The notes below the pieces were generated by a model. The model did no database searches, was not told where the DNA came from, and was given only the letters and a program-made list of their open reading frames with translations. A stretch of DNA of 7,187 bases from the NCBI GenBank assembly GCA_030637505.1, contig DAOWGJ010000355.1, positions 1 to 7,187 on the forward strand. Direction: 5' to 3'. Positions 1-5,128 of the stretch are shown in pieces; positions within the stretch are counted from its first letter, which is position 1; each line of letters begins with the position of its first letter. This DNA is from Holophagae bacterium (GTDB lineage: Bacteria > Acidobacteriota > Thermoanaerobaculia > Thermoanaerobaculales > Sulfomarinibacteraceae). The translations under genes were made by a program, and so were the position numbers.

Positions 1-567
1 GACATTGAGTATGCAGGTGGTATCGCATTCGACGACAGTGGGCAATTGTGGCTACTGAATATCGGCCTCCAATCCTCCCTTTACCACCTCAATTATCAGA
101 CAGGAGCGACCGCTTTTGTCGTAGAGCTGGAAGATTGGGTGAACCAGATTGCCGTCCATGGCGGGACCGTCTACGCAGGTCGAGGACCGGAATTTGTTGA
201 GGTCGATACCATGACCGGGGAGTTGACAGTCTTGATGAATCGGGAAGGGTTTGAATGGGGGTGCATCCTTTCAGCCCTGCATTCCGGTGGCACGGATCTG
301 TTTGGTGTCTGGGGCTGTTGGTCCAGCGCCGGCGGTGGGCCACCGTGGCCCATCCCCGCAGAGCTGGTCACATTTTTCCAATTGGAGCCCGTCATTGAAA
401 TCGTCGTCGATGATCCCCACGATGCAGACCAACCCTTCGCCTTGGTCGTTATCACCCAACCACACAACACTGCGATCCCGGCCATCACGTTGCCTGGCCT
501 GATCGTGTTTGCTTTCCTGCTGGCCGGTGCGGGGTTTCTGATCGCGCGATATCGTCTCTCGGGCTGA
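1..567 (+). CDS. C-terminal part of a propeller-like surface protein with an IPTL-type C-terminal sorting signal (5' end outside window)
   Basis: The frame is open from base 1 and ends at TGA 565-567, giving 188 visible residues; the true start lies upstream of the window. The first part reads like blades of a beta-propeller: GGIAFDDSGQLW, then LYHLNYQTGATAFVVEL, then FVEVDTMTGELTVL, which resembles the G-hAFDxxGxLW / LY-hDxxTG pattern of SMP-30/NHL-like and related propellers. The last 32 residues form a tripartite tail: a short motif IPAITLPG, about 20 hydrophobic residues (VFAFLLAGAGFLIA) and a basic end (RYRLSG). This resembles IPTL-CTERM/PEP-CTERM signals, which are recognised by exosortase-type enzymes, although the usual tryptophan of IPTLSEWG is missing. 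I infer an exported protein anchored or sorted at the envelope. No sortase gene is in the window. The specific function is unknown. Confidence 0.8.
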   Translation, partial: DIEYAGGIAFDDSGQLWLLNIGLQSSLYHLNYQTGATAFVVELEDWVNQIAVHGGTVYAGRGPEFVEVDTMTGELTVLMNREGFEWGCILSALHSGGTDLFGVWGCWSSAGGGPPWPIPAELVTFFQLEPVIEIVVDDPHDADQPFALVVITQPHNTAIPAITLPGLIVFAFLLAGAGFLIARYRLSG

Positions 568-589
568 GGCAGGACCGAGGAGAGAATCA

Positions 590-619
590 AAACGGCAAAG
601 CAGAGGGGACGAGCCGTTT
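590..619. other. Stem-loop 22 bp downstream of the first gene, weak terminator candidate
   Basis: AAACGGC (590-596) and GCCGTTT (613-619) form a perfect 7-bp stem around a 16-nt loop. The position just after the stop codon at 567 would suit a terminator, but the loop is large and only TTT follows on the plus strand. On the minus strand the stem is followed by TTTTGATT, which is slightly more terminator-like. It overlaps the candidate 3' end of the intron relic, so it may instead be part of that structure. Confidence 0.3.
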
Positions 620-676
620 GACCCGTGACTCCCTCCCTCATCACACCGGATGTGCGGGTTTCCCGCATCCGGCGTT
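603..676 (-). mobile_element. Group II intron relic: domain V hairpin (about 643-676) and possible degenerate domain VI (603-639)
   Basis: Read on the minus strand, bases 675 to 643 fold like group II intron domain V. A lower stem ACGCCGGA/UCCGGUGU (8 bp, one G-U) and an upper stem UGCGGG/CCCGCA are separated by a 2-nt bulge (CA, bases 652-651) on the 3' strand, with an AAA loop. The CGC at the position of the catalytic triad is the form known from group IIC introns (AGC in IIA/IIB). A following segment GAGGG (639-635) can pair with CCCUC (607-603), like a domain VI, but I see no clear bulged branch-point A on its 3' side. No reverse transcriptase reading frame or 5' end (GUGCG type) is present, so this is a 3' fragment. 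The loop is three rather than four bases, so a chance hairpin is not excluded. Confidence 0.55.
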
Positions 677-791
677 CCCGCACACTTTTTCGCAGGCTTG
701 GCGCCATGAGTCGGCCACCGGAGCCTTAGCCCGACCCATACCTATTAGTTCGTTCAGGTTGGCAGCGAATTGCATCAAAACGAGGCTGACT

Positions 792-816
792 GCGGGCCCT
801 GAAGGACCCGCCTACA
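792..816 (-). repeat. REP-like unit, left copy of an inverted pair
   Basis: On the minus strand this 25-mer starts TGTAGG and continues into a self-complementary stretch (GCGGGTCC, loop, GGGCCCGC, one G-T pair). A GTAG foot before a short hairpin is the layout of classic REP sequences, which are linked to RAYT (Y1-type) transposases. No RAYT gene is in the window. The homology to known REPs is inferred from architecture only. Confidence 0.65.
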
Positions 817-848
817 GATTCGAAGTCATTATGGTTCAGAGAGTTCAG

Positions 849-873
849 TGTAGGCGCGTCCTTCAGGGCGCGC
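849..873 (+). repeat. REP-like unit, right copy of an inverted pair
   Basis: This 25-mer on the plus strand matches the left unit (792-816, minus) at 23 positions. The two differences fall on bases that pair with each other inside the hairpin: G-C in the left unit is C-G here, so the stem is preserved. The TGTAGG heads of the two units face each other across a 32-bp spacer (817-848). Confidence 0.65.
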
Positions 874-950
874 GGATGTGCAGCCCCCAACCGCCGCTCA
901 ATACCGTCAACCTGATTCAAGGGGATAGGTATGGGCTGCACAAAACACCT

Positions 951-974
951 CTGCGTCTCCGCGTCTCTGCGTTT
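951..974 (+). repeat. Degenerate octamer array (CTGCGTCT-like, three units)
   Basis: CTGCGTCT, CCGCGTCT and CTGCGTTT follow one another without gaps and run into a T-rich tract (973-990). Strings of this kind recur between genes in many environmental genomes as I remember them; their function is not known to me. It lies between the palindrome and the upstream region of the propeller gene. Confidence 0.55.
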
Positions 975-1127
975 TTTGTTTCCTTTCTTCTCTCAGATAC
1001 AGCGTAAATCATAAGAAAAAACGGAGTTACAACAAGGAGGAGACAGAGTTCCTGCAGAAAGGAACGATCTTGACCCAGGAGTAACGCAAATCAGAAGAGC
1101 GTCAAGGGATAGGACTGCTACCATCGA
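975..1127. other. Upstream region of the Asp-box gene; no convincing promoter
   Basis: I find no good -35/-10 pair here. TTGACC at 1070-1075 is a fair -35, but nothing resembling TATAAT lies 16-18 bases further on. There is a strong Shine-Dalgarno-like AAGGAGG at 1034-1040 with no start codon at a workable distance, and a small hairpin GTTCCT/AGGAAC at 1048-1065. The gene at 1128 itself has only weak ribosome-binding candidates (AAGGGA at 1104-1109, AGGA at 1111-1114), both rather far from the start. Confidence 0.4.
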
Positions 1128-3242
1128 ATGATGCGGTACTCGCGTTGTGCAACGTTGCTTGTCATTGGACTCGTTGCGGCTGGTGGCGTCGGCGCCTCCG
1201 AGTGGATTCGAATCGGCCCGGATGCGGGGATGGTGACAGCTCTCGCGGCCCATCCTTCAGATCCTGAGATTGCTCTTGCCGGGACTGATGATGCAGGCAT
1301 CTTCCGGAGTCAGGATGGTGGCGGCTCGTGGTCGTCTGTCGGTCTCCGGGGTCTTGGTATTACGGTCATTCGGTTTTCGGAATCAGATCCCACCCGCGTT
1401 TATGCCGGGTTGACCCGCTGGTCCCAAAACCAGATCCCGGGCGGCGTGTTTTCTTCCGACGACGCCGGGCTCAGTTGGACGGCTGCCCGAGGCGAGCTCG
1501 AGGACGACGCGTGCCCACCGGGATCCGACTGCTTTCTTTATCTGGAGATCAACGACCTTGCGGTCGATCCGTCGAATTCGTCTATCGTCTGGGCTGCAAC
1601 CGACCACGGTCTTTTCAAGACCACGAATGCCGGGAATTCGTGGTCGAGAGTGGCGCGAATTGGGGACGACAGGGTTATCTCGGTGATGGTGACCTCTGGG
1701 GACCCTCACGTGATCTTGGTGAGCTGGCCGAAGAATGGGGTGGTGAAAAGCTCGGACGGGGGCGTCGTATGGCGCCCCGCCTCGTACGGTCTTCAGTACC
1801 TTGACAACCAGGGTCGGCTGCTGTTGTACAGCCCGTATGAAATGGTCGAGGCGCCGTGGAGCGCCGGAATCGTATTCGGCAGGGTTGGTGCAGAATTCCT
1901 CTTTCGCTTCGACACCACCGTAGGGATATGGTCCCGGGTCGAAGCACTCGACGTTTTGCCCCCGAGGGGTGCCTATCAGGGCCCGTGGTTGAGTTGCCTT
2001 GTGCCGGGCCCGCTGGGATCACAGGACCTATGGCTGGGCACGGTGTGGAGCGGGGTCGTTCGTTCATCCGATGGAGGGCTCAGCTGGACCTACGCCGACA
2101 GCATTGGAATTGACTGTGAGGACATGCACTGGGAGGTGCCCATCCCGGGCACCCACAGCTTCCTGGAAATCCCGGTGATGGCGGTGCTCGCCGGCAGTGG
2201 CGACCGAATCGTTGCCGGCACCACTTCCCGGAGCCTCGTTCGGAGCCTCGATGGTGGGTCGACGTGGCATCCGTCGTCCGGGGGACTGTCGAACAGCTAT
2301 CCACTCTCGCTGTTGATTGACGAGACTGATGTGGAACACATGATTGTGGGTACATCTGGGCATGGGTTGTTTCTCACAGCAGACGGCGGCGAGACCTGGA
2401 CGGAGGTCTTGAGCCATGAGCTGTTCCCGTGCGACTATTGGGGTCCCAATCCTTTTGGATTTCCACCGCCTGACTGTTGGTCCTGGCCTGAGATCCGACG
2501 GGTGCCGGAGAGTGGGGTGATTGCTCGGGGTGGATGCGGCACCCATGTCAGTTTCGACCACGGTCTCAATTGGCAACCTGCCGGCGAGTTCGATTATTGG
2601 CCTCTCGGCCGTTCGAGCGACGACCAACTCTGGTATGTCCAAGAATCCCTTTACCAGATCTTACGGGGCGACGGAGTGGATACGAACTGGCAGGCATGCG
2701 GCGAGCTGCCCTCGGCGCCCTACCCGGACCGGTTGATCGAAGCAGTCGTCTTCCACGACTCGGCGCCCGACGTGGCCCTTGTTGGTCGGTATGGAGATTT
2801 GTTCAGGACAGAGGACGGATGTCAGAGTTGGACCCAGACGGGTGAAGCGTTCGCTGAGTGCCGCATCTACTGGTTAGGCGCCGATCCTGAAAGGCCTGGG
2901 AGGTATCTGGTTTCCAGCAGTTGTGGCCTGTGGGAGAGCACCGACCAGGCCTTGAGCTGGGAGCTGATCGGTTTCTCTGAGACGTTGGTTTACGAGCTCC
3001 TCTTTGATCCGGACCGAAAAGATGTCGTTTACGCCAGAGTAGCCGAGAACGGGGTTCTCTACAGCACGGATCGAGGCGAGAACTGGCGACCCCTCGGGCG
3101 GGGGTTGGGCGAGGGCTGGGTCACCGATCTTGCCCTCGATCCCGACGGGTCCGCTCTGTACGCAGCGGTGTATGGCGACGGTGTCTACCGATTGAGCCTG
3201 CCGCCACGGTTCGATCGCATTCGTGGGGACCAGCCGCAGTAG
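1128..3242 (+). CDS. Exported Asp-box (BNR/Vps10-like) beta-propeller protein, 704 aa
   Basis: The N-terminus is a signal peptide: MMRYSR, a hydrophobic run to about residue 20, and a likely cut after VGA (residue 23). The rest is a series of Asp-box repeats, S/T-x-D-x-G-x-x-W: clear copies begin near residues 61, 109, 165, 208, 313, 373, 417, 475, 561, 604 and 646. Degenerate ones (RFDTTVGIW at 260, RGDGVDTNW at 513) fill the two wide gaps, so about 13 blades are likely, probably as two propellers. Between boxes, strands such as IVWAATDHGLFKT are typical of sortilin/Vps10-like, GH74-like and Ycf48-like propellers. I see no glycosidase catalytic signature, and Asp-boxes alone do not imply an enzyme. 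Eleven cysteines in the mature part suggest disulfides and an extracytoplasmic location. There is no C-terminal anchor, so it is secreted or periplasmic. ATG at 1131 is an equally possible start. Substrate or partner is unknown. Confidence 0.88.
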   Translation: MMRYSRCATLLVIGLVAAGGVGASEWIRIGPDAGMVTALAAHPSDPEIALAGTDDAGIFRSQDGGGSWSSVGLRGLGITVIRFSESDPTRVYAGLTRWSQNQIPGGVFSSDDAGLSWTAARGELEDDACPPGSDCFLYLEINDLAVDPSNSSIVWAATDHGLFKTTNAGNSWSRVARIGDDRVISVMVTSGDPHVILVSWPKNGVVKSSDGGVVWRPASYGLQYLDNQGRLLLYSPYEMVEAPWSAGIVFGRVGAEFLFRFDTTVGIWSRVEALDVLPPRGAYQGPWLSCLVPGPLGSQDLWLGTVWSGVVRSSDGGLSWTYADSIGIDCEDMHWEVPIPGTHSFLEIPVMAVLAGSGDRIVAGTTSRSLVRSLDGGSTWHPSSGGLSNSYPLSLLIDETDVEHMIVGTSGHGLFLTADGGETWTEVLSHELFPCDYWGPNPFGFPPPDCWSWPEIRRVPESGVIARGGCGTHVSFDHGLNWQPAGEFDYWPLGRSSDDQLWYVQESLYQILRGDGVDTNWQACGELPSAPYPDRLIEAVVFHDSAPDVALVGRYGDLFRTEDGCQSWTQTGEAFAECRIYWLGADPERPGRYLVSSSCGLWESTDQALSWELIGFSETLVYELLFDPDRKDVVYARVAENGVLYSTDRGENWRPLGRGLGEGWVTDLALDPDGSALYAAVYGDGVYRLSLPPRFDRIRGDQPQ

Positions 3243-3267
3243 ATCATCGGTTGGTCGTACAGGAGGC

Positions 3268-4665
3268 TCAATCGAGTGTGACGTCAGAGTCGATTTCGGT
3301 ATTCGCCGCAATGCGAGACGATGGGCTGCTCGACCGAATCGTGACGTCACCGATGATCGTCACGCCGCTTTCGAAGAGGACATCACCGTCAATTTTCAAC
3401 GACGAACACCGCCGCAGGCTCGGGGCGCCGTCGGGGAAACGGCGGTCGAAATCGTCGATCGTCTTGTAGTATTTCGGATCCAGTTCGATTGCAGGCGGTT
3501 CGAAACGAGAAGGGTGCATCCGCACCTGAAAATCACCGGTCAATTCAAAGGCGTCCGAACGCACGCCCAGCAGATCGTTGGTCGTCTTGACCGGCGAAAA
3601 CCGCTGTCTCGGAACCCGGATTGCAGCCGCTTTGGGAAAGAGCGAGATCGCCGAGCCCATCGCGGTCTCCAGGTGGATCACCGGCGCCGAACCCGCATCT
3701 CTCGGATCGAGCGTTTTGTGGTTGACGATCGTACTGAGCGGCAGAACACCCTGAGTCTCATCCAGGAGCCGTTTCAAACTGGGCAGGTGCACCCAGATGG
3801 TGTTGGTATTGAAATACCGGTAGAGCTCGATATTTTGAAACTCCACGTGTTCATCGCTGGGGCACTGAGCCGATTCACGCAGGGCAAGCCGACCGTTTTT
3901 CAGCCGACAGAGGTAGCCGCCTTTGCGGTCCGCGTCGGTTCGATCGGCAGCCTCCATCAGGAAGTCGATGTCGTTTTCAACCATGTATCCAAGGATCTCG
4001 GCATCGAAGACGGCGCCGAGATTGTCGGCATTGGAGATGAAGACGTAGTTGATGCCCTTCTCGAGCAAATTGTCGAGCAAGCCGCTGGTCACGAGGGCTG
4101 TGTAGACGTCTCCGTGCCCCGGTGGACACCAGTCGAACTCGGGATTCGCGGCATCATGCGCGGGTAGATGCCCCTTGAAAAGAATCTTGGGTACTTTGTG
4201 TTGCAAAAACCCGAGGGGCAGACCATCTGTGGCCAGATCGGGGTAGGGGGAGAGAGCGTTGAGGGTGTCGTCGTCGGTGCGAAAACTGTTCATGAAGAGA
4301 ATCGGGACCGCGCTCCTCGAGGTTCTTCGCAGGGCGAGCACTTGGCGGGCGATGAGATCAAGGAAGTTCAAGCCGTCGCGCACCGGCAACAGGGACTTGG
4401 CTCTCTCCAGACCCATGCTGGTGCCCAGGCCGCCGTTGACCTTGATCAGGGCGACCTGGTCGAGGGCGGTGACGCCGGTTTCGTGGTATCGGCTCAGTGC
4501 CGTGGCGTCCGGAAGGTCGGCAACAGCATCGATTTCATGACCGCTCAGCTTTCCGCTTTCGCCGCCCTGAAGACGTTCGAGGTGCAAAGAGAAGGTGCGG
4601 ATCGCCAGTTCCGGCAGACCTTCGCCTCTCATGGCCGACAAGCATCTCTCGAGACTCTCGTTCAT
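3268..4665 (-). CDS. UTP-glucose-1-phosphate uridylyltransferase, eukaryotic UGP2/UDPGP type, 465 aa
   Basis: Makes UDP-glucose from UTP and glucose-1-phosphate (EC 2.7.7.9) in the cytosol, feeding glycan, glycogen-type and envelope sugar synthesis. It carries the UDPGP family signatures in order: nucleotide-binding loop KVNGGLGTSMGLERAKS (75-91), PILFMNSFRTDDDT (121-134), PPGHGDVYTAL (181-191), VFISNADNLGA (208-218), EAADRTDADRKGGYL (238-252), YFNTNTIWVHL (284-294) and the RQRFSPVKTTNDLL segment (353-366). The C-terminus (about 415-465, SSLKIDGDVLFESGVTI...) is a left-handed beta-helix, as in UGP2. This family is unrelated in subfamily to the usual bacterial GalU. Length fits the family. I chose ATG at 4665 because GGGAGGGG sits just before it (4668-4675); the frame stays open upstream to a GTG at 4722, but that extension runs into repeat DNA. 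The gene is convergent with the Asp-box gene, 25 bp between stops, with no visible terminator. Confidence 0.93.
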   Translation of the reverse strand: MNESLERCLSAMRGEGLPELAIRTFSLHLERLQGGESGKLSGHEIDAVADLPDATALSRYHETGVTALDQVALIKVNGGLGTSMGLERAKSLLPVRDGLNFLDLIARQVLALRRTSRSAVPILFMNSFRTDDDTLNALSPYPDLATDGLPLGFLQHKVPKILFKGHLPAHDAANPEFDWCPPGHGDVYTALVTSGLLDNLLEKGINYVFISNADNLGAVFDAEILGYMVENDIDFLMEAADRTDADRKGGYLCRLKNGRLALRESAQCPSDEHVEFQNIELYRYFNTNTIWVHLPSLKRLLDETQGVLPLSTIVNHKTLDPRDAGSAPVIHLETAMGSAISLFPKAAAIRVPRQRFSPVKTTNDLLGVRSDAFELTGDFQVRMHPSRFEPPAIELDPKYYKTIDDFDRRFPDGAPSLRRCSSLKIDGDVLFESGVTIIGDVTIRSSSPSSRIAANTEIDSDVTLD

Positions 4666-4667
4666 CG

Positions 4668-4675
4668 CCCCTCCC
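4668..4675 (-). promoter_or_regulatory. Ribosome binding site deciding the UGP start
   Basis: The minus strand reads GGGAGGGG two bases before ATG (4665-4663), with its GGAGG core four bases before it. This supports the internal ATG over the longer GTG start at 4722. Confidence 0.6.
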
Positions 4676-4677
4676 AA

Positions 4678-4746
4678 CTGACAGCTTAGCCTATTGCAAA
4701 AAGCCACAAGGAGAGTAGCCACAAAAGGGCACGAAAAAGCACAATA
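4678..4746 (+). repeat. Left arm of a long imperfect inverted repeat
   Basis: The outer 24 bases (4678-4701, beginning CTGACAGCTTAGCC and ending TTGCAAAA) match the reverse complement of 5087-5110 at 20 positions. The inner 31 bases (4716-4746, TAGCCACAAAAGGGCACG... ending CACAATA) match the reverse complement of 5046-5076 at 26 positions. A short unmatched piece lies between. The arm starts 13 bp upstream of the UGP start codon, so it forms most of that gene's leader. Confidence 0.75.
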
Positions 4747-4755
4747 AAGGAAGAG

Positions 4756-4784
4756 AACACTTCTAACATCTTTATTTAAGTGTT
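4756..4784. repeat. Small AT-rich inverted repeat
   Basis: AACACTT (4756-4762) and AAGTGTT (4778-4784) are a perfect 7-bp pair around 15 bases. A further GAGAAC (4753-4758) can pair with GTTCTC (4794-4799). This AT-rich stretch lies upstream of UGP on the minus strand and could hold its promoter or an operator, but I see no hexamer pair that I would call. Confidence 0.35.
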
Positions 4785-4856
4785 TTATTGGGGGTTCTCA
4801 TTGCTTCCATTGTCTTTCTCTTCGTGGCGCTGCACTCGCCTTTGCAAGCGCCTGAG

Positions 4857-4880
4857 CTGACACCTTAGCCGCATGCAAAA
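4857..4880 (+). repeat. Internal third copy of the outer inverted-repeat motif
   Basis: CTGACACCTTAGCC...TGCAAAA matches 4678-4701 at 20 of 24 positions in the same orientation. It lacks the CCACAAA-type tail that follows the left arm. The motif is thus present three times in 433 bp: two direct copies and one inverted copy (5087-5110). Confidence 0.65.
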
Positions 4881-4893
4881 TTCAGTGATAGTC

Positions 4894-4914
4894 GGGCGGA
4901 GACAACCTCCGCCC
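4894..4914 (+). terminator. GC-rich hairpin with following T-rich tract, terminator-like
   Basis: GGGCGGAG (4894-4901) and CTCCGCCC (4907-4914) form a perfect 8-bp stem with a 5-nt loop (ACAAC), followed on the plus strand by TTTCATTCTCTT. It would be a fair intrinsic terminator for plus-strand transcription, but no plus-strand gene lies upstream. It may instead be one more dispersed hairpin repeat. Confidence 0.4.
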
Positions 4915-4972
4915 TTTCATTCTCTTCCTCGCCGGATTAGATTATCTGAGCGATTATTGTATGCGCCCAAGC

Positions 4973-5034
4973 TGTAGGGTGGGCCTTGGCCCACCAATGG
5001 AGGCTCCCGATGGTGGGCCAAGGCCCACCCTACA
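4973..5034. repeat. Perfect REP-like inverted pair (2 x 24 bp, 14-bp spacer)
   Basis: The 24-mer at 4973-4996 begins TGTAGGGTGGGCC, then TT, then GGCCCACCA. Its exact reverse complement lies at 5011-5034, with spacer 4997-5010. Each arm is itself a hairpin (GGTGGGCC/GGCCCACC) preceded by GTAG, the REP layout. Here the TGTAGG heads point outward, opposite to the pair at 792-873. TTTTTC follows the right arm (5035-5040), so on the plus strand the structure could also terminate transcription. Confidence 0.8.
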
Positions 5035-5045
5035 TTTTTCTTCTG

Positions 5046-5110
5046 TATTGTGACTCTTTGTGCCTTTTTGTGGCTATTTCTTGATTTTTTGCAAGTAGCT
5101 AAGCTGACAG
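5046..5110 (-). repeat. Right arm of the long imperfect inverted repeat
   Basis: Reverse complement of this segment aligns with 4678-4746: 20/24 identical in the outer motif, 26/31 in the inner CCACAAA-rich motif, with an unmatched piece of about 10 bases between. It ends 18 bp beyond the stop codon of the lytic transglycosylase gene on the minus strand. I see no target-site duplication outside the two arms. Confidence 0.75.
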
Positions 5111-5124
5111 CTGATAGCTGAAAG
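5104..5124. repeat. Tandem heptamer CTGANAG x3
   Basis: CTGACAG, CTGATAG and CTGAAAG are consecutive, preceded by the related TAGCTAAG and followed by CT. Each unit junction creates AGCT. The array overlaps the outer end of the right inverted-repeat arm and stops 4 bp before the stop codon of the mltD-like gene (5129-5131). Confidence 0.6.
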
Positions 5125-5128
5125 CTCC

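Larger units (their letters stand above)
735..935. repeat. About 200-bp imperfect palindrome (MITE/BIME-like) enclosing two REP-like hairpins
   Basis: Three nested inverted repeats share nearly one centre (about 833-835). The outer arms CCCATACCTAT (735-745) and ATAGGTATGGG (925-935) are a perfect 11-bp pair. The middle arms TCAGGTTG (754-761) and CAACCTGA (908-915) are a perfect 8-bp pair. The inner arms 792-816 and 849-873 pair at 23 of 25 positions. The stretches between arms are diverged. There is no reading frame of note inside. Shape and size suggest a non-autonomous palindromic element or a REP doublet with flanking sequence. A separate perfect 10-bp pair, TGTGCAGCCC (877-886) with GGGCTGCACA (933-942), overlaps the right end. 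Confidence 0.7.

Noticed and set aside
171..707. 178-codon minus-strand open frame covering the intron domain V and part of the first gene
   Set aside because: Its N-terminal part (RERRMRETRTSG...) is just the translation of the domain V hairpin region, and the rest is antisense to the IPTL-tailed protein.
726..941. Short open frames (71 and 129 codons) across the 200-bp palindrome
   Set aside because: Frames read through inverted repeats and octamer arrays, with no ribosome site or protein-like pattern.
3243..3267. Bidirectional terminator between the two convergent genes
   Set aside because: The 25-bp gap holds no stem with a T tract on either strand.
3223..4167. 314-codon plus-strand open frame opposite the UGP gene
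   Set aside because: It lies antisense to a clear enzyme gene, has no recognisable motif and is rich in Arg/Gly/Val as expected for a shadow frame in GC-rich DNA.
4666..4722. N-terminal extension of UGP to a GTG start at 4722
   Set aside because: The extra 19 residues are encoded by the repeat arm and are not family-like; a good ribosome site precedes the internal ATG at 4665.
4678..5110. CRISPR array
   Set aside because: Repeats are few, partly inverted, diverged and unevenly spaced; no regular repeat-spacer pattern and no cas gene.
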